From Hippophae tibetana (Eukaryota > Streptophyta > Magnoliopsida > Rosales > Elaeagnaceae), in assembly GCA_037013495.1 (NCBI GenBank), contig CM072810.1, positions 33,633,843-33,697,842 on the forward strand: 64,000 bases of DNA. Direction: 5' to 3'. Every line of letters begins with the position of its first letter. Position 1 is the stretch's first letter. Positions 14,291 to 27,720 of this stretch are shown piece after piece. Both the position numbers and the translations under genes were made by a program. The notes under the pieces are model-generated. The model saw only the letters and a program-made list of their open reading frames with translations. It was not told where the DNA came from and searched no databases.

Positions 14291-15094
14291 TGTAGACCAC
14301 TCATATAGGTATTTGAGCTAAAAAATAAATCTAGAACTACGAAGTTGACCAAAAAATTCGAACTCTATATCAAGCAAAAAAATGAAACTTGGAACAAATT
14401 CTAATCAAGTTTTTCAAACACTATCAACTACTCGTACAATTTGGGTGGACCTATATGGAAAGGGAAATAGATTGATAAATTCCTTACTAGCTTACCTTAT
14501 CATTTTCCAGCAAAAGTTACCTTGCTTAAATACATGAAAAATCCTTGTGAACTTACTGTTAAATGAATGACATGGGCAAGTATTCGAACTGCATCACTTG
14601 TCTCCAATATGTCAGCCATCCACTTATGAGGACACAAAGAACTTGGCTTTATAGACATCAAGGATAGTGGTCTTAGCCAAGATCTTTTTGACACAGTTTT
14701 TAGGAATGATGACTCTAATACCAATGAAGAGAAATGGGATCTACTTTCCAAGAGAGTTACTAAATTTCTTAGATAGAATTAACCCTTTTTAGGGGTTTTA
14801 GAAAAAAATAATCATAGCTCCAAAATAATTATTTCAATGAATTTGGAGTTGTACTTCTTCCAAACAACATGAAATATTTTGCAAACCACTCATATAGGTA
14901 TTTGAGCTAAAAAATAAATCTAGAACTACGAAGTTGACCAAAAAATTCGAACTCTATATCAAGCAAAAGGATGAAACTTGGAACAAATTCTAATCAAGTT
15001 TTTCAAACACTATCAACTACTCGTACAATTTGGGTGGACCTATAAGGAAAGGGAAATAGATTGATAAATTCCTTACTAGCTTACCTTATCATTT

Positions 15095-15683
15095 TCCAGC
15101 AAAAGTTACCTTGCTTAAATACATGAAAAATCCTTGTGAACTTACTGTTAAATGAATGACTTGGGCAAGTATTCGAACTGCATCACTTGTCTCCAATATG
15201 TCAGCCATCCACTTATGAGGACACAAAGAACTTGGCTTTATAGACATCAAGGATAGTGGTCTTAGCGAAGATCTTTTTGACACAGTTTTTAGGAATGATG
15301 ACTCTAATACCAATGAAGAGAAATGGGATCTACTTTCCCAGAGAGTTACTAAATTTCTTAGATAGAATTAACCCTTTTTAGGGGTTTTAGAAAAAAATAA
15401 TCATAGCTCCAAAATGATTATTTCAATGAATTTGGAGTTGTACTTCTTCCAAACAACATGAAATATTTTGTAGACCACTCATATAGGTATTTGAGCTAAA
15501 AAATAAATCTAGAACTACGAAGTTGACCAAAAAATTTGAACTCTATATCAAGCAAAAGGATGAAACTTGGAACAAATTCTAATCAAGTTTTTCAAACACT
15601 ATCAACTACTCGTACAATTTGGGTGGACCTATATGGAAAGGGAAATAGATTGATAAATTCCTTACTAGCTTACCTTATCATTT
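15095..15683 (+). repeat. Chimeric monomer closing the trimer region
   Basis: The front half is c-like (tttCCAgc, cttaTGAgg). The centre is a- or b-like (cttagCGAAg, cccagagagttact). The rear half is b-like (ttgTAGacc, gaccaaaaaatttg, aatcaAGttt, gattgATAaatt). It follows a c-type monomer (14506) and precedes another (15684), so the usual trimer order is lost here. It reads as the product of an exchange between out-of-register monomers. Confidence 0.6.
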
Positions 15684-15969
15684 TCCAGCAAAAGTTACCT
15701 TGCTTAAATACATGAAAAATCCTTGTGAACTTACTGTTAAATGAATGACTTGGGCAAGTATTCGAACTGCATCACTTGTCTCCAATATGTCAGCCATCCA
15801 CTTATGAGGACACAAAGAACTTGGCTTTATAGACATCAAGGATAGTGGTCTTAGCCAAGATCTTTTTGACACAGTTTTTAGGAATGATGACTCTAATACC
15901 AATGAAGAGAAATGGGATCTACTTTCCAAGAGAGTTACTAAATTTCTTAGATAGAATTAACCCTTTTTA

Positions 15970-18900
15970 GGGGTTTTAGAAAAAAATAATCATAGCTCCA
16001 AAATGATTATTTCAATGAATTTGGAGTTGTACTTCTTCCAAACAACATGAAATATTTTGCAAACCACTCATATAGGTATTTGAGCTAAAAAATAAATCTA
16101 GAACTACGAGGTTGACCAAAAATTTTGAACTCTATATCCAGCAAGAGGATGAAACTTGGAACAAATTCTAATCATGTTTTTCAAACATTATCAAATACTC
16201 GTACAATTTGGGTGGACCTATAAGGAAAGGGCATTAGATTGAGAAATTCCTTACTAGCTTACCTTATCATTTTCAAGCAAAAGTTACCTTGCTTAAATAC
16301 ATGAAAAATCCTTGTGAACTTACTGTTAAATGAATCACTTGGGCAAGTATTCGAACTGCATCACTTGTCTCCAATATGTCAGCCATCCACTTACGAGGAC
16401 ACAAAGAACTTGGCTTTATAGACATCAAAGATAGTGGTCTTAGCGAAGATCTTTTTGACACAGTTTTTAGGAATGATGACTCTAATACCAATGAAGAGAA
16501 ATGGGATCTACTTTCCCAGAGAGTTAGTAAATTTCTTAGATAGAATTAACCCTTTTTAGGGGTTTTAGAAAAAAATAATCCGAGCTCAAAAATGATTATT
16601 TCAATTAATTTAGAGTTGTACTTCTTCCAAACAACATGAAATATTTTGCAGACCACTCATATAGGTATGTGAGCTAAAAAATAAATCTAGAACTACGAAG
16701 TTGACCAAAAATTTTGAACTCTATATCAAGCAAAATGATGAAACTTGGAACAAATACTAATCATGTTTTTCAAACACTATCAACTACTCGTACAATTTGG
16801 GTGGACCTATATGGAGAGGGAAATAGATTGAGAAATTCCTTACTAGCTTACCTTATCATTTTCAAGCAAAAGATACCTTGCTTAAATACATGAAAAATCC
16901 TTGTGAACTTACTGTTAAATGAATGACTTGGGCAAGTATTCGAACTGCATCACTTGTCTCCAACATGTCAGCCATCCACTTACGAGGACACAAAGAACTT
17001 GGCTTTATAGACATCAAGGATAGTGGTCTTAGCGAAGATCTTTTTGACACAGTTTTTAGGAATGATGACTCTAATACCAATGAAGAGAAATGGGATCTAC
17101 TTTCCGAGAGAGTTACTAAATTTCTTAGATAGAATTAACCCTTTTTAGGGGTTTTAGAAAAAAATAATCCCAGCTCAAAAATGATTATTTCAATGAATTT
17201 GGAGTTGTACTTCTTCCAAACAACATGAAATATTTTGTAGACCACTCATATAGGTATTTGAGCTAAAAAATAAATCTAGAACTACGAAGTTGGCCAAAAA
17301 ATTTGTACTCTATATCAAGCAAAAGGATGAAACTTGGAACAAATTCTAATCAAGTTTTTCAAACACTATCAACTACTCGTACAATTTGGGTGGACCTATA
17401 TGGAAAGGGAAATAGATTGATAAATTCCTTACTAGCTTACCTTATCATTTTCCAGCAAAAGTTACCTTGCTTAAATACATGAAAAATCCTTGTGAACTTA
17501 CTGTTAAATGAATGACTTGGGCAAGTATTCGAACTGCATCACTTGTCTCCAATATGTCAGCCATCCACTTATGAGGACACAAAGAACTTGGCTTTATAGA
17601 CATCAAGGACAGTGGTCTTAGCCAAGATCTTTTTGACACAGTTTTTAGGAATGATGACTCTAATACCAATGAAGAGAAATGGGATCTACTTTCCCAGAGA
17701 GTTACTAAATTTCTTAGATAGAATTAACCCTTTTTAGGGGTTTTAGAAAAAAATAATCATAGCTCCAAAATGATTATTTCAATGAATTTGGAGTTGTATT
17801 TCTTCCAAACAACATGAAATATTTTGTAGACCACTCATATAGGTATTTGAGCTAAAAAATAAATCTAGAACTACGAAGTTGATTAAAAATTTTAAACTCT
17901 ATATCAAGCAAAAGGATGAAACTTGGAACAAATTCTAATCATGTTTTTCAAACACTATCAACTACTCGTAAAATTTGTGTGGACCTATATGGAAAGGGAA
18001 ATAGATTGAGAAATTCCTTACTAGCTTACCTTATCATTTTCAAGCAAAAGTTACCTTGCTTAAATACATGAAAAATCCTTGTGAACTTACTGTTAAATGA
18101 ATGACTTGGGCAAGTATTCGAACTGCATCACTTGTCTCCAATATGTCAGCCATCCACTTACGAGGACACAAAGAACTTGGCTTTATAGACATCAAAGATA
18201 GTGGTCTTAGCGAAGATCTTTTTGACACAGTTTTTAGGAATGATGACTCTAATACCAATGAAGAGAAATGGGATCTAGTTTCCCAGAGAGTTAGTAAATT
18301 TCTTAGATAGAATTAACCCTTTTTAGGTGTTTTAGAAAAAAATAATCCGAGCTCAAAAATGATTATTTCAATGAATTTAGAGTTGTACTTCTTCCAAACA
18401 ACATGAAATATTTTGCAGACCACTCATATAGGTATGTGAGCTAAAAAATAAATCTAGAACTACGAAGTTGACCAAAAATTTTGAACTCTATATCAAGCAA
18501 AATGATGAAACTTGGAACAAATACTAATCATGTTTTTCAAACACTATCAACTACTCGTACAATTTGGGTGGACCTATATGGAGAGGGAAATAGATTGAGA
18601 AATTCCTTACTAGCTTACCTTATCATTTTCAAGCAAAAGATACCTTGCTTAAATACATGAAAAATCCTTGTGAACTTACTGTTAAATGAATGACTTGGGC
18701 AAGTATTCGAACTGCATCACTTGTCTCCAACATGTCAGCCATCCACTTACGAGGACACAAAGAACTTGGCTTTATAGACATCAAGGATAGTGGTCTTAGC
18801 GAAGATCATTTTGACACAGTTTTTAGGAATGATGACTCTAATACCAATGAAGAGAAATGGGATCTACTTTCCGAGAGAGTTACTAAATTTCTTAGATAGA

Positions 18901-19526
18901 ATTAACCCTTTTTAGGGGTTTTAGAAAAAAATAATCATAGCTCCAAAATGATTATTTCAATGAATTTGGAGTTGTACTTCTTCCAAACAACATGAAATAT
19001 TTTGCAAACCACTCATATAGGTATTTGAGCTAAAAAATAAATCTAGAACTACGAAGTTGACCAAAAATTTTGAACTCTATATCCAGCAAGAGGATGAAAC
19101 TTGGAACAAATTCTAATTATGTTTTTCAAACATTATCAAATACTCGTACAATTTGGGTGGACCTATAAGGAAAGGGCATTAGATTGAGAAATTCCTTACT
19201 AGCTTACCTTATCATTTTCAAGCAAAAGTTACCTTGCTTAAATACATGAAAAATCCTTGTGAACTTACGGTTAAATGAATCACTTGGGCAAGTATTCGAA
19301 CTGCATCACTTGTATCCAATATGTTAGCCATCCACTTACGAGGATGGAAAGAGCTTGGCTTTGTAGACATCAAGGATAGAGGTCTTAGCGAAGATCTTTT
19401 TGACACAATTTTTAGGAATCATGACTCTAATACCAATGAATAGAAATGGGATCTACTTTCCGAGAGAGTTACTAAATTTCTTAGATAGAATTAGCCCTTT
19501 TTTAGGGGTTTTAGAAAAAAATAATC
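15970..19526 (+). repeat. Hexameric higher-order repeat, copy 1 (3,535 bp)
   Basis: Six monomers (starts 16273, 16862, 17451, 18040, 18629, 19218) recur with an offset of 3,535 bp. Shared private variants are atttcaaTTaattt (about 16,603 / 20,138), tccaaCatgtc, aatCCCagctc, ttGGccaaaaaatttgTactc and ttaggTgtttt (about 18,326 / 21,861). The extra base over 6 x 589 is one T in the T-run of the last monomer, about 19,497. Monomers two and five are close relatives, so the hexamer descends from two trimers. Left limit: after the T-run difference at about 15,966. Right limit: 19,526, where the next bases differ from copy 2. Confidence 0.88.
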
Positions 19527-19807
19527 ATAGCTCCAAAATGATTATTTCAATGAATTTGGAGTTGTACTTCTTCCAAACAACATGAAATATTTTGCAAACC
19601 ACTCATATAGGTATTTGAGCTAAAAAATAAATCTAGAACTACGAGGTTGACCTAAAATTTTGAACTCTATATCCAGCAAGAGGATGAAACTTGGAACAAA
19701 TTCTAATCATGTTTTTCAAACATTATCAAATACTCGTACAATTTGGGTGGACCTATAAGGAAAGGGCATTAGATTGAGAAATTCCTTACTAGCTTACCTT
19801 ATCATTT
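19218..19807 (+). repeat. GGATGG-haplotype monomer (590 bp)
   Basis: A distinct subtype with atgtTagcc, cgaggATGGaaagaGcttggctttGtaga and gaatCatgac, plus gaaTagaaat, which adds a stop near the end of the 69-codon frame. It also has an extra T in the T-run (agcccTTTTTTagg). Relatives start at 22753, 23342, 26287, 26876, 29232, 31589 and 39831. In several of these (23342, 26876, 31589, 39831) one base is lost in the aaaaatttgaac stretch, which restores 589 bp. In the monomers at 19218, 22753 and 26287 the GTGG of the relatives is GAGG (gatagAggtc). The GGATGG segment is shared with the diverged monomers at 51,603-62,207. Confidence 0.85.
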
Positions 19808-22800
19808 TCAAGCAAAAGTTACCTTGCTTAAATACATGAAAAATCCTTGTGAACTTACTGTTAAATGAATCACTTGGGCAAGTATTCGAACTGCATCACT
19901 TGTCTCCAATATGTCAGCCATCCACTTACGAGGACACAAAGAACTTGGCTTTATAGACATCAAAGATAGTGGTCTTAGCGAAGATCTTTTTGACACAGTT
20001 TTTAGGAATGATGACTCTAATACCAATGAAGAGAAATGGGATCTACTTTCCCAGAGAGTTAGTAAATTTCTTAGATAGAATTAACCCTTTTTAGGGGTTT
20101 TAGAAAAAAATAATCCGAGCTCAAAAATGATTATTTCAATTAATTTAGAGTTGTACTTCTTCCAAACAACATGAAATATTTTGCAGACCACTCATATAGG
20201 TATGTGAGCTAAAAAATAAATCTAGAACTACGAAGTTGACCAAAAATTTTGAACTCTATATCAAGCAAAATGATGAAACTTGGAACAAATACTAATCATG
20301 TTTTTCAAACACTATCAACTACTCGTACAATTTGGGTGGACCTATATGGAGAGGGAAATAGATTGAGAAATTCCTTACTAGCTTACCTTATCATTTTCAA
20401 GCAAAAGATACCTTGCTTAAATACATGAAAAATCCTTGTGAACTTACTGTTAAATGAATGACTTGGGCAAGTATTCGAACTGCATCACTTGTCTCCAACA
20501 TGTCAGCCATCCACTTACGAGGACACAAAGAACTTGGCTTTATAGACATCAAGGATAGTGGTCTTAGCGAAGATCTTTTTGACACAGTTTTTAGGAATGA
20601 TGACTCTAATACCAATGAAGAGAAATGGGATCTACTTTCCGAGAGAGTTACTAAATTTCTTAGATAGAATTAACCCTTTTTAGGGGTTTTAGAAAAAAAT
20701 AATCCCAGCTCAAAAATGATTATTTCAATGAATTTGGAGTTGTACTTCTTCCAAACAACATGAAATATTTTGTAGACCACTCATATAGGTATTTGAGCTA
20801 AAAAATAAATCTAGAACTACGAAGTTGGCCAAAAAATTTGTACTCTATATCAAGCAAAAGGATGAAACTTGGAACAAATTCTAATCAAGTTTTTCAAACA
20901 CTATCAACTACTCGTACAATTTGGGTGGACCTATATGGAAAGGGAAATAGATTGATAAATTCCTTACTAGCTTACCTTATCATTTTCCAGCAAAAGTTAC
21001 CTTGCTTAAATACATGAAAAATCCTTGTGAACTTACTGTTAAATGAATGACTTGGGCAAGTATTCGAACTGCATCACTTGTCTCCAATATGTCAGCCATC
21101 CACTTATGAGGACACAAAGAACTTGGCTTTATAGACATCAAGGACAGTGGTCTTAGCCAAGATCTTTTTGACACAGTTTTTAGGAATGATGACTCTAATA
21201 CCAATGAAGAGAAATGGGATCTACTTTCCCAGAGAGTTACTAAATTTCTTAGATAGAATTAACCCTTTTTAGGGGTTTTAGAAAAAAATAATCATAGCTC
21301 CAAAATGATTATTTCAATGAATTTGGAGTTGTATTTCTTCCAAACAACATGAAATATTTTGTAGACCACTCATATAGGTATTTGAGCTAAAAAATAAATC
21401 TAGAACTACGAAGTTGATTAAAAATTTTAAACTCTATATCAAGCAAAAGGATGAAACTTGGAACAAATTCTAATCATGTTTTTCAAACACTATCAACTAC
21501 TCGTAAAATTTGTGTGGACCTATATGGAAAGGGAAATAGATTGAGAAATTCCTTACTAGCTTACCTTATCATTTTCAAGCAAAAGTTACCTTGCTTAAAT
21601 ACATGAAAAATCCTTGTGAACTTACTGTTAAATGAATGACTTGGGCAAGTATTCGAACTGCATCACTTGTCTCCAATATGTCAGCCATCCACTTACGAGG
21701 ACACAAAGAACTTGGCTTTATAGACATCAAAGATAGTGGTCTTAGCGAAGATCTTTTTGACACAGTTTTTAGGAATGATGACTCTAATACCAATGAAGAG
21801 AAATGGGATCTAGTTTCCCAGAGAGTTAGTAAATTTCTTAGATAGAATTAACCCTTTTTAGGTGTTTTAGAAAAAAATAATCCGAGCTCAAAAATGATTA
21901 TTTCAATGAATTTAGAGTTGTACTTCTTCCAAACAACATGAAATATTTTGCAGACCACTCATATAGGTATGTGAGCTAAAAAATAAATCTAGAACTACGA
22001 AGTTGACCAAAAATTTTGAACTCTATATCAAGCAAAATGATGAAACTTGGAACAAATACTAATCATGTTTTTCAAACACTATCAACTACTCGTACAATTT
22101 GGGTGGACCTATATGGAGAGGGAAATAGATTGAGAAATTCCTTACTAGCTTACCTTATCATTTTCAAGCAAAAGATACCTTGCTTAAATACATGAAAAAT
22201 CCTTGTGAACTTACTGTTAAATGAATGACTTGGGCAAGTATTCGAACTGCATCACTTGTCTCCAACATGTCAGCCATCCACTTACGAGGACACAAAGAAC
22301 TTGGCTTTATAGACATCAAGGATAGTGGTCTTAGCGAAGATCATTTTGACACAGTTTTTAGGAATGATGACTCTAATACCAATGAAGAGAAATGGGATCT
22401 ACTTTCCGAGAGAGTTACTAAATTTCTTAGATAGAATTAACCCTTTTTAGGGGTTTTAGAAAAAAATAATCATAGCTCCAAAATGATTATTTCAATGAAT
22501 TTGGAGTTGTACTTCTTCCAAACAACATGAAATATTTTGCAAACCACTCATATAGGTATTTGAGCTAAAAAATAAATCTAGAACTACGAAGTTGACCAAA
22601 AATTTTGAACTCTATATCCAGCAAGAGGATGAAACTTGGAACAAATTCTAATTATGTTTTTCAAACATTATCAAATACTCGTACAATTTGGGTGGACCTA
22701 TAAGGAAAGGGCATTAGATTGAGAAATTCCTTACTAGCTTACCTTATCATTTTCAAGCAAAAGTTACCTTGCTTAAATACATGAAAAATCCTTGTGAACT

Positions 22801-23061
22801 TACGGTTAAATGAATCACTTGGGCAAGTATTCGAACTGCATCACTTGTATCCAATATGTTAGCCATCCACTTACGAGGATGGAAAGAGCTTGGCTTTGTA
22901 GACATCAAGGATAGAGGTCTTAGCGAAGATCTTTTTGACACAATTTTTAGGAATCATGACTCTAATACCAATGAATAGAAATGGGATCTACTTTCCGAGA
23001 GAGTTACTAAATTTCTTAGATAGAATTAGCCCTTTTTTAGGGGTTTTAGAAAAAAATAATC
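19527..23061 (+). repeat. Hexameric higher-order repeat, copy 2 (3,535 bp)
   Basis: This is a nearly exact copy of the preceding hexamer, with monomers at 19808, 20397, 20986, 21575, 22164 and 22753. One difference seen is gaccTaaaat near 19,648 against gaccaaaaat in copy 1. It ends at 23,061. From 23,062 the sequence (ccgagctcta) departs from copy 1, whose matching place at 19,527 reads catagctcc. Confidence 0.88.
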
Positions 23062-26000
23062 CGAGCTCTAAAATGATTATTTCAATGAATTTAGATTTGT
23101 ACTTCTTTCAAACAACATGAAATATTTTGCAGACCACCCATATAGGTATTTGAGCTAAAAAATAAATCTAGAACTACGAAGTTGACCAAAAATTTGAACT
23201 CTATATCCAGCAAGAGGATGAAACTTGGAACAAATTCTAATCATGTTTTTCAAACATTATCAAATACTCGTACAATTTGGGTGGACCTATAAGGAAAGGG
23301 CATTAGATTGAGAAATTCCTTACTAGCTTACCTTATCATTTTCAAGCAAAAGTTACCTTGCTTAAATACATGAAAAATCCTTGTGAACTTACTGTTAAAT
23401 GAATCACTTGGGCAAGTATTCGAACTGCATCACTTGTATCCAATATGTTAGCCATCCACTTACGAGGATGGAAAGAGCTTGGCTTTGTAGACATCAAGGA
23501 TAGTGGTCTTAGCGAAGATCTTTTTGACACAGTTTTTAGGAATCATGACTCTAATACCAATGAATAGAAATGGGATCTACTTTCCGAGAGAGTTACTAAA
23601 TTTCTTAGATAGAATTAGCCCTTTTTTAGGGGTTTTAGAAAAAAATAATCCGAGCTCTAAAATGATTATTTCAATGAAGTTAGATTTGTACTTCTTTCAA
23701 ACAACATGAAATATTTTGCAGACCACCCATATAGGTATTTGAGCTAAAAAATAAATCTAGAACTACGAAGTTGACCAAAAATTTGAACTCTATATCCAGC
23801 AAGAGGATGAAACTTGGAACAAATTCTAATCATGTTTTTCAAACATTATCAACTACTCGTACAATTTGGGTGGACCTATAAGGAAAGGGAAGTAGATTGA
23901 GAAATTCCTTACTAGCTTACTTTATCATTTTCAAGCAAAAGTTACCTTCCTTAAATACATGAAAAATCCTTGTGAACTTACTGTTAAATGAATGACTTGG
24001 GCAAGTATTCGAACTGCATCACTTCTATCCAATATGTCAGCCATCCACTTACGAGGACACAAAGAACTTGGCTTTATAGACATCAAGGATAGTGGTCTTA
24101 GCGAAGATCTTTTTGACACAGTTTTTAGGAATGATGACTCTAATACCAATGAAGAGAAATGGGATCTACTTTCCGAGAGAGTTACTAAATTTCTTAGATA
24201 GAATTAACCCTTTTTAGGGGTTTTAGAAAAAAATAATCCCAGCTCAAAAATGATTATTTCAATGAATTTGGAGTTGTACTTCTTCCAAACAACATGAAAT
24301 ATTTTGTAGACCACTCATATAGGTATTTGAGCTAAAAAATAAATCTAGAACTACGAAGTTGGCCAAAAAATTTGTACTCTATATCAAGCAAAAGGATGAA
24401 ACTTGGAACAAATTCTAATCAAGTTTTTCAAACACTATCAACTACTCGTACAATTTGGGTGGACCTATATGGAAAGGGAAATAGATTGATAAATTCCTTA
24501 CTAGCTTACCTTATCATTTTCCAGCAAAAGTTACCTTGCTTAAATACATGAAAAATCCTTGTGAACTTACTGTTAAATGAATGACTTGGGCAAGTATTCG
24601 AACTGCATCACTTGTCTCCAATATGTCAGCCATCCACTTATGAGGACACAAAGAACTTGGCTTTATAGACATCAAGGACAGTGGTCTTAGCCAAGATCTT
24701 TTTGACACAGTTTTTAGGAATGATGACTCTAATACCAATGAAGAGAAATGGGATCTACTTTCCCAGAGAGTTACTAAATTTCTTAGATAGAATTAACCCT
24801 TTTTAGGGGTTTTAGAAAAAAATAATCATAGCTCCAAAATGATTATTTCAATGAATTTGGAGTTGTATTTCTTCCAAACAACATGAAATATTTTGTAGAC
24901 CACTCATATAGGTATTTGAGCTAAAAAATAAATCTAGAACTACGAAGTTGATTAAAAATTTTAAACTCTATATCAAGCAAAAGGATGAAACTTGGAACAA
25001 ATTCTAATCATGTTTTTCAAACACTATCAACTACTCGTAAAATTTGTGTGGACCTATATGGAAAGGGAAATAGATTGAGAAATTCCTTACTAGCTTACCT
25101 TATCATTTTCAAGCAAAAGTTACCTTGCTTAAATACATGAAAAATCCTTGTGAACTTACTGTTAAATGAATGACTTGGGCAAGTATTCGAACTGCATCAC
25201 TTGTCTCCAATATGTCAGCCATCCACTTACGAGGACACAAAGAACTTGGCTTTATAGACATCAAAGATAGTGGTCTTAGCGAAGATCTTTTTGACACAGT
25301 TTTTAGGAATGATGACTCTAATACCAATGAAGAGAAATGGGATCTAGTTTCCCAGAGAGTTAGTAAATTTCTTAGATAGAATTAACCCTTTTTAGGTGTT
25401 TTAGAAAAAAATAATCCGAGCTCAAAAATGATTATTTCAATGAATTTAGAGTTGTACTTCTTCCAAACAACATGAAATATTTTGCAGACCACTCATATAG
25501 GTATGTGAGCTAAAAAATAAATCTAGAACTACGAAGTTGACCAAAAATTTTGAACTCTATATCAAGCAAAATGATGAAACTTGGAACAAATACTAATCAT
25601 GTTTTTCAAACACTATCAACTACTCGTACAATTTGGGTGGACCTATATGGAGAGGGAAATAGATTGAGAAATTCCTTACTAGCTTACCTTATCATTTTCA
25701 AGCAAAAGATACCTTGCTTAAATACATGAAAAATCCTTGTGAACTTACTGTTAAATGAATGACTTGGGCAAGTATTCGAACTGCATCACTTGTCTCCAAC
25801 ATGTCAGCCATCCACTTACGAGGACACAAAGAACTTGGCTTTATAGACATCAAGGATAGTGGTCTTAGCGAAGATCTTTTTGACACAGTTTTTAGGAATG
25901 ATGACTCTAATACCAATGAAGAGAAATGGGATCTACTTTCCGAGAGAGTTACTAAATTTCTTAGATAGAATTAACCCTTTTTAGGGGTTTTAGAAAAAAA

Positions 26001-27720
26001 TAATCATAGCTCCAAAATGATTATTTCAATGAATTTGGAGTTGTACTTCTTCCAAACAACATGAAATATTTTGCAAACCACTCATATAGGTATTTGAGCT
26101 AAAAAATAAATCTAGAACTACGAAGTTGACCAAAAATTTTGAACTCTATATCCAGCAAGAGGATGAAACTTGGAACAAATTCTAATTATGTTTTTCAAAC
26201 ATTATCAAATACTCGTACAATTTGGGTGGACCTATAAGGAAAGGGCATTAGATTGAGAAATTCCTTACTAGCTTACCTTATCATTTTCAAGCAAAAGTTA
26301 CCTTGCTTAAATACATGAAAAATCCTTGTGAACTTACGGTTAAATGAATCACTTGGGCAAGTATTCGAACTGCATCACTTGTATCCAATATGTTAGCCAT
26401 CCACTTACGAGGATGGAAAGAGCTTGGCTTTGTAGACATCAAGGATAGAGGTCTTAGCGAAGATCTTTTTGACACAATTTTTAGGAATCATGACTCTAAT
26501 ACCAATGAATAGAAATGGGATCTACTTTCCGAGAGAGTTACTAAATTTCTTAGATAGAATTAGCCCTTTTTTAGGGGTTTTAGAAAAAAATAATCCGATC
26601 TCTAAAATGATTATTTCAATGAATTTAGATTTGTACTTCTTTCAAACAACATGAAATATTTTGCAGACCACCCATATAGGTATTTGAGCTAAAAAATAAA
26701 TCTAGAACTACGAAGTTGACCAAAAATTTGAACTCTATATCCAGCAAGAGGATGAAACTTGGAACAAATTCTAATCATGTTTTTCAAACATTATCAAATA
26801 CTCGTACAATTTGGGTGGACCTATAAGGAAAGGGCATTAGATTGAGAAATTCCTTACTAGCTTACCTTATCATTTTCAAGCAAAAGTTACCTTGCTTAAA
26901 TACATGAAAAATCCTTGTGAACTTACTGTTAAATGAATCACTTGGGCAAGTATTCGAACTGCATCACTTGTATCCAATATGTTAGCCATCCACTTACGAG
27001 GATGGAAAGAGCTTGGCTTTGTAGACATCAAGGATAGTGGTCTTAGCGAAGATCTTTTTGACACAGTTTTTAGGAATCATGACTCTAATACCAATGAATA
27101 GAAATGGGATCTACTTTCCGAGAGAGTTACTAAATTTCTTAGATAGAATTAGCCCTTTTTTAGGGGTTTTAGAAAAAAATAATCCGAGCTCTAAAATGAT
27201 TATTTCAATGAAGTTAGATTTGTACTTCTTTCAAACAACATGAAATATTTTGCAGACCACCCATATAGGTATTTGAGCTAAAAAATAAATCTAGAACTAC
27301 GAAGTTGACCAAAAATTTGAACTCTATATCCAGCAAGAGGATGAAACTTGGAACAAATTCTAATCATGTTTTTCAAACATTATCAACTACTCGTACAATT
27401 TGGGTGGACCTATAAGGAAAGGGAAGTAGATTGAGAAATTCCTTACTAGCTTACTTTATCATTTTCAAGCAAAAGTTACCTTCCTTAAATACATGAAAAA
27501 TCCTTGTGAACTTACTGTTAAATGAATGACTTGGGCAAGTATTCGAACTGCATCACTTCTATCCAATATGTCAGCCATCCACTTACGAGGACACAAAGAA
27601 CTTGGCTTTATAGACATCACGGATAATGGTCTTAGCGAAGATCTTTTTGACACAGTTTTTAGGAATGATGACTCTAATACCAATGAAGAGAAATAGGATC
27701 TACTTTCCCAGAGAGTTACT
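23062..27720 (+). repeat. Hexameric higher-order repeat, rearranged copy 3 and start of copy 4
   Basis: The 3,534-bp period continues, but the first two monomers of the hexamer are replaced. 23342 is a GGATGG-type monomer and 23931 carries ccttCCttaaat and cttCTAtcc. Monomers 24520, 25109, 25698 and 26287 match 20986, 21575, 22164 and 22753, including ttGGccaaaaaatttgT and ttaggTgtttt. One diagnostic change is gatcTttttgac in 25698 against gatcAttttgac in 22164. Monomers 26876 and 27465 then repeat 23342 and 23931 at 3,534 bp, with new changes in 27465 (atcaCggatAatgg, aaatAgg). From 28054 the order changes. Confidence 0.8.

Larger units (their letters stand above)
370..15966 (+). repeat. Trimeric higher-order repeat region (about 1,767 bp unit)
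   Basis: Three monomer subtypes alternate. Type a (959, 3315, 5082, 6849, 8616 and others) has AAAGATAGTGG, agagttaGTaaat, gagctcAAAAATG, aaaatgatg and aaaTACTaatc. Type b (1548, 3904, 5671, 7438, 9205) has atcatagctcc, ttttgTAGacc, gaccaaaaaatt, aatcaAGttt and gattgATAaatt. Type c (2137, 4493, 6260, 8027) has tttCCAgc, cttaTGAgg and often ccAAgagag. The register c-a-b slips at three places. One is the extra c-like monomer at 2726. The second is the b-to-a step at 9205/9794, which is the seam of the 4,712-bp duplication. The third is the chimeric monomer at 15095. Type c turns CGA to TGA in the 69-codon top-strand frame, so that frame is broken in every third monomer. Confidence 0.85.

Noticed and set aside
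19400..19585. 61-68 codon top-strand frames in GGATGG monomers
   Set aside because: They begin at non-ATG codons in another frame of the same repeat and cross the stem-loop and A-run; shadows of the repeat.
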